DNA of 64,000 nucleotides from Lepisosteus oculatus (Eukaryota; Chordata; Actinopteri; Semionotiformes; Lepisosteidae). Within the stretch, counting starts at the first letter, position 1. Every line of letters starts with the position of its first letter. The DNA lies in contig NW_027168352.1 in the NCBI RefSeq assembly GCF_040954835.1, positions 434,001 to 498,000 of the forward strand, read 5' to 3'. The translations under genes were made by a program, and so were the position numbers. Shown one piece after another: positions 54,101 to 64,000 of the stretch. The notes under the pieces are model-generated. The model had not been told where the DNA came from and made no database searches. It saw nothing but the letters and a program-made list of their open reading frames with translations.

Positions 54101-57100
54101 AATGAAAAAACACGTTTTGAAAACTGTGATGTTACTGCCCCATAACTTACATGGGGTTGACCAAACTTGCAGAAACATGTTTATTTCTGCTGAAAAACAC
54201 GTTTTGACCCTTTCTGCACACTGGGGTTAAGGGTTGAGTGTGTGGGCACTTCTGAGCCTTGCTGTTACAAGTAGATTCAGTTGTCTGAAAAAACGCGTTT
54301 ATTTCGGGCTGAAAAACACGTTTTGAAAAGTGTGATGTTACTGCCCCATAACTTACATGGGGTTGACCAAACTTGCAGAAACATGTTTATTTCTGCTGAA
54401 AAACACGTTTTGACCCTTTCTGCACACTGGGGTTAAGGGCTGAGTGTGTGGGCACTTCTGAGCCTTGCTGTTACAAGTATATTCAGTTGTCTGAAAAAAC
54501 GCGTTTATTTCGGGCTGAAAAACACGTTTTGAAAAGTATGATGTTACTGCCCCATAACTTACATGGGGTTGACCAAACTTACAGAAACATGTTTATTTCT
54601 GCTGAAAAACACGTTTTGACCCTTTCTGCACACTGGGGTTAAGGGCTGAGTGTGTTGGCTCTTCTGAGCCTTGCTGTTACAAGTAGATTCAGCTGTCTGA
54701 AAAAACGTGTTTAATTCAGAATGAAAAAACACGTTTTGAAAACTGTGATGTTACTGCCCCATAACTTACATGGGGTTGACCAAACTTGCAGAAACATGTT
54801 TATTTCTGCTGAAAAACACGTTTTGACACTTTCTGTACACTGGGGTTAAGGGTTGAGTGTGTGGGCACTTCTGAGCCTTGCTGTTACAAGTAGATTCAGT
54901 TGCCTGAAAAAACGCGTTTATTTCTGGCTGAAAAACACGTTTTGAAAAGTGTGATGTTACTGCCCCATAACTTACATGGGGTTGACCAAACTTGCAGAAA
55001 CATGTTTATTTCTGCTGAAAAACACGTTTTGACCCTTTCTGCACACTGGGGTTAAGGGCTGAGTGTGTTGGCACTTCTGAGCCTTGCTGTTACAAGTAGA
55101 TTCAGCTGTCTGAAAAAACGTGTTTATTTCGGGCTGAAAAACACGTTTTGAAAAGTGTGATGTTACTGCCCCATAACTTACATGGGGTTGACCAAACTTG
55201 CAGAAACATGTTTATTTCTGCTGAAAAACACGTTTTGACACTTTCTGTACACTGGGGTTAAGGGCTGAGTGTGTGGGCTCTTCTGAGCCTTGCTGTTACA
55301 AGGAGATTCAGTTGCCTGAAAAAACGCGTTTATTTCGGGCTGAAATACACGTTTTGAAAAGTGTGATGTCACTGCCCGATAACTTACATGGGGTTGACCA
55401 AACTTGCAGAAACATGTTTATTTCTGCTGAAAAACACGTTTTGACCCTTTCTGCACACTGGGGTTAAGGGTTGAGTGTGTGGGCACTTCTGAGCATTGCT
55501 GTTACAAGTAGATTCAGTTGTCTGAAAAAACGCGTTTATTTCGGGCTGAAAAACACGTTTTGAAAACTGTGATGTTACTGCCCCATAACTTACATGGGGT
55601 TGACCAAACTTGCAGAAACATGTTTATTTCTGCTGAAAAACACGTTTTGACCCTTTCTGCACACTGGGGTTAAGGGTTGAGTGTGTGGGCACTTCTGAGC
55701 CTTGCTGTTACAAGTAGATTCAGTTGTCTGAAAAAACGCGTTTATTTCGGGCTGAAAAACACGTTTTGAAAACTGTGATGTTACTGCCCCATAACTTACA
55801 TGGGGTTGACCAAACTTGCAGAAACATGTTTATTTCTGCTGAAAAACACGTTTTGACCCTTTCTGCACACTGGGGTTAAGGGCTGAGTGTGTTGGCACTT
55901 CTGAGCCTTTCTGTTACAAGTAGATTCAGCTGTCTGAAAAAACGTGTTTATTTCGGGCTGAAAAACACGTTTTGAAAAGTGTGATGTTACTGCCCCATAA
56001 CTTACATGGGGTTGACCAAACTTGCAGAAACATGTTTATTTCTGCTGAAAAACACGTTTTGACACTTTCTGTACACTGGGGTTAAGGGCTGAGTGTGTGG
56101 GCTCTTCTGAGCCTTGCTGTTACAAGGAGATTCAGTTGCCTGAAAAAACGCGTTTATTTCGGGCTGAAATACACGTTTTGAAAAGTGTGATGTCACTGCC
56201 CGATAACTTACATGGGGTTGACCAAACTTGCAGAAACATGTTTATTTCTGCTGAAAAACACGTTTTGACCCTTTCTGCACACTGGGGTTAAGGGTTGAGT
56301 GTGTGGGCACTTCTGAGCATTGCTGTTACAAGTAGATTCAGTTGTCTGAAAAAACGCGTTTATTTCGGGCTGAAAAACACGTTTTGAAAAGTGTGATGTT
56401 ACTGCCCCATAACTTACATGGGGTTGACCAAACTTGCAGAAACATGTTTATTTCTGCTGAAAAACACGTTTTGACCCTTTCTGCACACTGGGGTTAAGGG
56501 TTGAGTGTGTGGGCACTTCTGAGCCTTGCTGTTACAAGTAGATTCAGTTGTCTGAAAAAACGCGTTTATTTCGGGCTGAAAAACACGTTTTGAAAAGTGT
56601 GATGTTACTGCCCCATAACTTACATGGGGTTGACCAAACTTGCAGAAACATGTTTATTTCTGCTGAAAAACACGTTTTGACCCTTTCTGCACACTGGGGT
56701 TAAGGGCTGAGTGTGTTGGCACTTCTGAGCCTTGCTGTTACAAGTAGATTCAGCTGTCTGAAAAAACGTGTTTATTTCGGGTTGAAAAACACGTTTTGAA
56801 AAGTGTGATGTTACTGCCCCATAACTTACATGGGGTTGACCAAACTTGCAGAAACATGTTTATTTCTGCTGAAAAACACGTTTTGACAATTTCTGCACAC
56901 TGGGGTTAAGGGCTGAGTGTGTGGGCTCTTTTGAGCCTTGCTGTTACAAGGAGATTCAGTTGCCTGAAAAAACGCGTTTATTTCGGGCTGAAAAACACGT
57001 TTTGAAAAGTGTGATGTTACTGCCCCATAACTTACATGGGGTTGACCAAACTTGCAGAAACATGTTTATTTCTGCTGAAAAACACGTTTTGACCCTTTCT

Positions 57101-60100
57101 GCACACTGGGGTTAAGGGCTGAGTGTGTTGGCTCTTCTGAGCCTTGCTGTTACAAGTAGATTCAGCTGTCTGAAAAAACGTGTTTATTTCGGGTTGAAAA
57201 ACACGTTTTGAAAAGTGTGATGTTACTGCCCCATAACTTACATGGGGTTGACCAAACTTGCAGAAACATGTTTATTTCTGCTGAAAAACACGTTTTGACA
57301 ATTTCTGCACACTGGGGTTAAGGGCTGAGTGTGTGGGCTCTTTTGAGCCTTGCTGTTACAAGGAGATTCAGTTGCCTGAAAAAACGCGTTTATTTCGGGC
57401 TGAAAAACACGTTTTGAAAAGTGTGATGTTACTGCCCCATAACTTACATGGGGTTGACCAAACTTGCAGAAACATGTTTATTTCTGCTGAAAAACACGTT
57501 TTGACACTTTCTGTACACTGGGGTTAAGGGTTGAGTGTGTGGGCACTTCTGAGCCTTGCTGTTACAAGTAGATTCAGTTGCCTGAAAAAACGCGTTTATT
57601 TCTGGCTGAAAAACACGTTTTGAAAAGTGTGATGTTACTGCCCCATAACTTACATGGGGTTGACCAAACTTGCAGAAACATGTTTATTTCTGCTGAAAAA
57701 CACGTTTTGACCCTTTCTGCACACTGGGGTTAAGGGCTGAGTGTGTGGGCACTTCTGAGCCTTGCTGTTACAAGTATATTCAGTTGTCTGAAAAAACGCG
57801 TTTATTTCGGGCTGAAAAACACGTTTTGAAAACTGTGATGTTACTGCCCCATAACTTACATGGGGTTGACCAAACTTGCAGAAACATGTTTATTTCTGCT
57901 GAAAAACACGTTCTGACCCTTTCTGCACACTGGGGTTAAGGGTTGAGTGTGTGGGCACTTCTGAGCCTTGCTGTTACAAGTAGATTCAGTTGTCTGAAAA
58001 AACGCGTTTATTTCGGGCTGAAAAACACGTTTTGAAAAGTGTGATGTTACTGCCCCATAACTTACATGGGGTTGACCAAACTTGCAGAAACATGTTTATT
58101 TCTGCTGAAAAACACGTTTTGACCCTTTCTGCACACTGGGGTTAAGGGCTGAGTGTGTTGGCACTTCTGAGCCTTGCTGTTACAAGTAGATTCAGCTGTC
58201 TGAAAAAACGTGTTTATTTCGGGCTGAAAAACACGTTTTGAAAAGTGTGATGTTACTGCCCCATAACTTACATGGGGTTGACCAAACTTACAGAAACATG
58301 TTTATTTCTGCTGAAAAACACGTTTTGACCCTTTCTGCACACTGGGGTTAAGGGCTGAGTGTGTTGGCTCTTCTGAGCCTTGCTGTTACAAGTAGATTCA
58401 GCTGTCTGAAAAAACGTGTTTAATTCAGAATGAAAAAACACGTATTGAAAAGTGTGATGTTACTGCCCCATAACTTACATGGGGTTGACCAAACTTGCAG
58501 AAACATGTTTATTTCTGCTAAAAAACACGTTTTGACACTTTCTGTACACTGGGGTTAAGGGTTGAGTGTGTGGGCACTTCTGAGCCTTGCTGTTACAAGT
58601 AGATTCAGTTGCCTGAAAAAACGCGTTTATTTCTGGCTGAAAAACACGTTTTGAAAAGTGTGATGTTACTGCCCCATAACTTACATGGGGTTGACCAAAC
58701 TTGCAGAAACATGTTTATTTCTGCTGAAAAACACGTTTTGACCCTTTCTGCACACTGGGGTTAAAGGCTGAGTGTGTTGGCACTTCTGAGCCTTGCTGTT
58801 ACAAGTATATTCAGCTGTCTGAAAAAACGTGTTTATTTCGGGCTGAAAAACACGTTTTGAAAAGTGTGATGTTACTGCCCCATAACTTACATGGGGTTGA
58901 CCAAACTTGCAGAAACATGTTTATTTCTGCTGAAAAACACGTTTTGACACTTTCTGTACACTGGGGTTAAGGGCTGAGTGTGTGGGCTCTTCTGAGCCTT
59001 GCTGTTACAAGGAGATTCAGTTGCCTGAAAAAACGCGTTTATTTCGGGCTGAAATACACGTTTTGAAAAGTGTGATGTCACTGCCCGATAACTTACATGG
59101 GGTTGACCAAACTTGCAGAAACATGTTTATTTCTGCTGAAAAACACGTTTTGACCCTTTCTGCACACTGGGGTTAAGGGCTGAGTGTGTTGGCACTTCTG
59201 AGCCTTGCTGTTACAAGTATATTCAGCTGTCTGAAAAAACGTGTTTATTTCGGGCTGAAAAACACGTTTTGAAAAGTGTGATGTTACTGCCCCATAACTT
59301 ACATGGGGTTGACCAAACTTGCAGAAACATGTTTATTTCTGCTGAAAAACACGTTTTGACCCTTTCTGCACACTGGGGTTAAGGGTTGAGTGTGTGGGCA
59401 CTTCTGAGCCTTGCTGTTACAAGTAGATTCAGTTATTTGAAAAAACGCGTTTATTTCGGGCTGAAAAACACGTTTTGAAAAGTGTGATGTTACTGCCCCA
59501 TAACTTACATGGGGTTGACCAAACTTGCAGAAACATGTTTATTTCTGCTGAAAAACACGTTTTGACAATTTCTGCACACTGGGGTTAAGGGCTGAGTGTG
59601 TGGGCTCTTTTGAGCCTTGCTGTTACAAGGAGATTCAGTTGCCTGAAAAAACGCGTTTATTTCGGGCTGAAAAACACGTTTTGAAAAGTGTGATGTTACT
59701 GCCCCATAACTTACATGGGGTTGACCAAACTTGCAGAAACATGTTTATTTCTGCTGAAAAACACGTTTTGACACTTTCTGTACACTGGGGTTAAGGGTTG
59801 AGTGTGTGGGCACTTCTGAGCCTTGCTGTTACAAGTAGATTCAGTTGCCTGAAAAAACGCGTTTATTTCTGGCTGAAAAACACGTTTTGAAAAGTGTGAT
59901 GTTACTGCCCCATAACTTACATGGGGTTGACCAAACTTGCAGAAACATGTTTATTTCTGCTGAAAAACACGTTTTGACCCTTTCTGCACACTGGGGTTAA
60001 GGGTTGAGTGTGTGGGCACTTCTGAGCCTTGCTGTTACAAGTATATTCAGTTGTCTGAAAAAACGCGTTTATTTCGGGCTGAAAAACACGTTTTGAAAAG

Positions 60101-63100
60101 TGTGATGTTACTGCCCCATAACTTACATGGGGTTGACCAAACTTACAGAAACATGTTTATTTCTGCTGAAAAACACGTTTTGACAATTTCTGCACACTGG
60201 GGTTAAGGGCTGAGTGTGTTGGCACTTCTGAGCCTTGCTGTTACAAGTATATTCAGCTGTCTGAAAAAACGTGTTTATTTCGGGCTGAAAAACACGTTTT
60301 GAAAAGTGTGATGTTACTGCCCCATAACTTACATGGGGTTGACCAAACTTGCAGAAACATGTTTATTTCTGCTGAAAAACACGTTTTGACACTTTCTGTA
60401 CACTGGGGTTAAGGGCTGAGTGTGTGGGCTCTTCTGAGCCTTGCTGTTACAAGGAGATTCAGTTGCCTGAAAAAACGCGTTTATTTCGGGCTGAAATACA
60501 CGTTTTGAAAAGTGTGATGTCACTGCCCGATAACTTACATGGGGTTGACCAAACTTGCAGAAACATGTTTATTTCTGCTGAAAAACACGTTTTGACCCTT
60601 TCTGCACACTGGGGTTAAGGGTTGAGTGTGTGGGCACTTCTGAGCATTGCTGTTACAAGTAGATTCAGTTGTCTGAAAAAACGCGTTTATTTCTGGCTGA
60701 AAAACACGTTTTGAAAAGTGTGATGTTACTGCCCCATAACTTACATGGGGTTGACCAAACTTGCAGAAACATGTTTATTTCTGCTGAAAAACACGTTTTG
60801 ACCCTTTCTGCACACTGGGGTTAAGGGCTGAGTGTGTTGGCACTTCTGAGCCTTGCTGTTACAAGTAGATTCAGCTGTCTGAAAAAACGTGTTTATTTCG
60901 GGCTAAAAAACACGTTTTGAAAAGTGTGATGTTACTGCCCCATAACTTACATGGGGTTGACCAAACTTGCAGAAACATGTTTATTTCTGCTGAAAAACAC
61001 GTTTTGACACTTTCTGTACACTGGGGTTAAGGGTTGAGTGTGTGGGCACTTCTGAGCCTTGCTGTTACAAGTAGATTCAGTTGCCTGAAAAAACGCGTTT
61101 ATTTCGGGCTGAAAAACACGTTTTGAAAAGTGTGATGTTACTGCCCCATAACTTACATGGGGTTGACCAAACTTGCAGAAACATGTTTATTTCTGCTGAA
61201 AAACACGTTTTGACACTTTCTGTACACTGGGGTTAAGGGTTGAGTGTGCGGGCACTTCTGAGCCTTGCTGTTACAAGTAGATTCAGTTGTCTGAAAAAAC
61301 GCGTTTATTTCGGGCTGAAAAACACGTTTTGAAAAGTGTGATGTTACTGCCCCATAACTTACATGGGGTTGACCAAACTTGCAGAAACATGTTTATTTCT
61401 GCTGAAAAACACGTTTTGACCCTTTCTGCACACTGGGGTTAAGGGTTGAGTGTGTGGGCACTTCTGAGCCTTGCTGTTACAAGTATATTCAGTTGTCTGA
61501 AAAAACGCGTTTATTTCGGGCTGAAAAACACGTTTTGAAAAGTGTGATGTTACTGCCCCATAACTTACATGGGGTTGACCAAACTTGCAGAAACATGTTT
61601 ATTTCTGCTGAAAAACACGTTTTGACCCTTTCTGCACACTGGGGTTAAGGGTTGAGTGTGTGGGCACTTCTGAGCCTTGCTGTTACAAGTAGATTCAGTT
61701 GTCTGAAAAAACGCGTTTATTTCGGGCTGTAAAACACGTTTTGAAAAGTGTGATGTTACTGCCCCATAACTTACATGGGGTTGACCAAACTTGCAGAAAC
61801 ATGTTTATTTCTGCTGAAAAACACGTTTTGACCCTTTCTGCACACTGGGGTTAAGGGTTGAGTGTGTGGGCACTTCTGAGCCTTGCTGTTACAAGTATAT
61901 TCAGTTGTCTGAAAAAACGCGTTTATTTCGGGCTGAAAAACACGTTTTGAAAAGTGTGATATTACTGCCCCATAACTTACATGGGGTTGACCAAACTTGC
62001 AGAAACATGTTTATTTCTGCTGAAAAACACGTTTTGACAATTTCTGCACACTGGGGTTAAGGGCTGAGTGTGTGGGCTCTTTTGAGCCTTGCTGTTACAA
62101 GGAGATTCAGTTGCCTGAAAAAACGCGTTTATTTCGGACTGAAAAACACGTTTTGAAAAGTGTGATGTTACTGCCCCATAACTTACATGGGGTTGACCAA
62201 ACTTGCAGAAACATGTTTATTTCTGCTGAAAAACACGTTTTGACACTTTCTGTACACTGGGGTTAAGGGTTGAGTGTGTGGGCACTTCTGAGCCTTGCTG
62301 TTACAAGTAGATTCAGTTGCCTGAAAAAACGCGTTTATTTCTGGCTGAAAAACACGTTTTGAAAAGTGTGATGTTACTGCCCCATAACTTACATGGGGTT
62401 GACCAAACTTGCAGAAACATGTTTATTTCTGCTGAAAAACACGTTTTGACAATTTCTGCACACTCTGGTTAAGGGCTGAGTGTGTGGGCTCTTTTGAGCC
62501 TTGCTGTTACAAGGAGATTCAGTTGCCTGAAAAAACGCGTTTATTTCTGGCTGAAAAACACGTTTTGAAAAGTGTGATGTTACTGCCCCATAACTTACAT
62601 GGGGTTGACCAAACTTGCAGAAACATGTTTATTTCTGCTGAAAAACACGTTTTGACCCTTTCTGCACACTGGGGTTAAGGGCTGAGTGTGTTGGCACTTC
62701 TGAGCCGTGCTGTTACAAGTATATTCAGCTGTCTGAAAAAACGTGTTTATTTCGGGCTGAAAAACACGTTTTGAAAAGTGTGATGTTACTGCCCCATAAC
62801 TTACATGGGGTTGACCAAACTTGCAGAAACATGTTTATTTCTGCTGAAAAACACGTTTTGACACTTTCTGTACACTGGGGTTAAGGGCTGAGTGTGTGGG
62901 CTCTTCTGAGCCTTGCTGTTACAAGGAGATTCAGTTGCCTGAAAAAACGCGTTTATTTCGGGCTGAAATACACGTTTTGAAAAGTGTGATGTCACTGCCC
63001 GATAACTTACATGGGGTTGACCAAACTTGCAGAAACATGTTTATTTCTGCTGAAAAACACGTTTTGACCCTTTCTGCACACTGGGGTTAAGGGTTGAGTG

Positions 63101-64000
63101 TGTGGGCACTTCTGAGCATTGCTGTTACAAGTAGATTCAGTTGTCTGAAAAAACGCGTTTATTTCGGGCTGAAAAACACGTTTTGAAAACTGTGATGTTA
63201 CTGCCCCATAACTTACATGGGGTTGACCAAACTTGCAGAAACATGTTTATTTCTGCTGAAAAACACGTTTTGACCCTTTCTGCACACTGGGGTTAAGGGC
63301 TGAGTGTGTTGGCACTTCTGAGCCTTGCTGTTACAAGTAGATTCAGCTGTCTGAAAAAACGTGTTTATTTCGGGCTGAAAAACACGTTTTGAAAAGTGTG
63401 ATGTTACTGCCCCATAACTTACATGGGGTTGACCAAACTTGCAGAAACATGTTTATTTCTGCTGAAAAACACGTTTTGACAATTTCTGCACACTCTGGTT
63501 AAGGGCTGAGTGTGTGGGCTCTTTTGAGCCTTGCTGTTACAAGGAGATTCAGTTGCCTGAAAAAACGCGTTTATTTCGGGCTGAAAAACACGTTTTGAAA
63601 AGTATGATATTACTGCCCCATAACTTACATGGGGTTGACCAAACTTACAGAAACATGTTTATTTCTGCTGAAAAACACGTTTTGACCCTTTCTGCACACT
63701 GGGGTTAAGGGCTGAGTGTGTTGGCTCTTCTGAGCCTTGCTGTTACAAGTAGATTCAGCTGTCTGAAAAAACGTGTTTAATTCAGAATGAAAAAACACGT
63801 TTTGAAAACTGTGATGTTACTGCCCCATAACTTACATGGGGTTGACCAAACTTGCAGAAACATGTTTATTTCTGCTGAAAAACACGTTTTGACCCTTTCT
63901 GCACACTGGGGTTAAGGGTTGAGTGTGTGGGCACTTCTGAGCCTTGCTGTTACAAGTAGATTCAGTTGTCTGAAAAAACGCGTTTATTTCGGGCTGAAAA
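48200..64000 (+). repeat. Higher-order repeat, 11,746-bp period (57-mer)
   Basis: Types at 48266, 48678, 49708, 50120, 50326, 50738, 51150 and 51768 recur at exactly +11,746 (60012 to 63514). The period equals 57 x 206 plus 4, matching the four 207-bp monomers near 52032, 54100, 54714 and 58421. A few differences between units are visible (GAGCTTTGC at 48896 against GAGCATTGC; TGTGCGGG at 61247). The first unit is about 48.2-59.95 kb; the second is cut by the window end. Confidence 0.85.

Larger units (their letters stand above)
13366..64000 (+). repeat. 206-bp tandem satellite array (about 245 copies)
   Basis: The rest of the window is one uninterrupted head-to-tail array of a 206-bp monomer, all copies in the same orientation, running past the window end. 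Constant landmarks in each monomer are CTGAGCCTTGCTGTTACAAG, CTGAAAAACACGTTTTGAAA, TTACTGCCCCATAACTTACA, TGGGGTTGACCAAACTT, CAGAAACATGTTTATTTCTG and CACACTGGGGTTAAGGG. Copies differ at a limited set of positions (for example GTATATTC, GTAGATTC or GGAGATTC; ACGTGTTT or ACGCGTTT), so they fall into discrete monomer types. No transposon or gene interrupts it. Sixty-four-codon frames recur on both strands in some monomer types, but 206 is not divisible by three and every frame closes within a monomer, so it is not coding. A centromeric or pericentromeric role is plausible but not shown. Confidence 0.97.

Noticed and set aside
14676-63708. More than a hundred 64-codon open frames on both strands of the satellite
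   Set aside because: They are the same stretch of monomer read in stop-free frames. The 206-bp period is not a multiple of three, each frame closes within a monomer, and they appear or vanish with single substitutions. No ribosome-entry context or domain is visible.
13366-64000. CRISPR-like array
   Set aside because: The regular spacing is due to whole-monomer tandem repetition; there are no unique spacers and the genome is animal-like.
13366-64000. CENP-B box in the satellite
   Set aside because: TTTCGGGCTGAAAAACACG looks superficially similar but does not fit the essential positions of NTTCGNNNNANNCGGGN.

Overview
This is a gene-poor, repeat-rich stretch of an animal nuclear genome, almost certainly a vertebrate and most likely a ray-finned fish. 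The evidence is vertebrate-type tRNA, 5S rRNA, U1, U4 and U5 RNA sequences, plus two copies of a 5S-rRNA-derived SINE (SINE3 type) of the kind known from zebrafish and other fishes. I could not name the species. I found no convincing protein-coding gene: the open frames seen are short, lack recognisable domains, and lie inside RNA genes, their flanks or a satellite.

Region 1 (1-6.9 kb) is a field of tRNA genes and tRNA relics. It holds a degenerate tRNA-Ser(CGA), a near-canonical tRNA-Arg(ACG) with a T5 terminator, a tRNA-Gln relic, a damaged tRNA-Ile(AAU), a tRNA-Gly(GCC) relic, and a structurally perfect tRNA-Ser body carrying the anticodon AUA. Between them are AT-rich diverged repeats (2.5-4.9 kb) and one SINE3. 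Region 2 (6.9-13.4 kb) is GC-rich and holds small-RNA genes: U5 and U4 head to tail on the minus strand, one complete and two damaged 5S genes with shared spacer, a full-length U1, a U1 3'-half relic, a second SINE3, a 654-bp U1 upstream region present twice, and a second U4 on the plus strand. The two U4 units (about 500 bp each) face each other as an inverted repeat around the 5S/U1 cluster.

Region 3 (about 13.37 kb to the window end at 64.0 kb, 79 % of the window) is an uninterrupted tandem satellite with a 206-bp monomer, about 245 copies, all in one orientation. It starts inside the 3' flank of the plus-strand U4 unit at a short sequence similarity and runs off the end. Diagnostic monomer variants show nested higher-order repeats of 5,563, 4,944, 4,124, 2,680 and 11,746 bp. 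All five periods equal whole numbers of 206-bp monomers plus one base for each 207-bp variant monomer inside. Every monomer carries several inverted repeats, making this a candidate centromeric or pericentromeric satellite.

Taken together the window resembles the tRNA/5S/snRNA-rich heterochromatin known from the zebrafish chromosome 4 long arm, but bordering a large satellite array. The observations I rate highest are the serine tRNA body with an AUA anticodon, the nested satellite architecture, the U4-flank/satellite junction, and an RFX X-box-like motif just upstream of both U4 genes. Coordinates of repeat-copy borders inside the satellite are approximate (about 100 bp) because they were read by eye from diagnostic variants.
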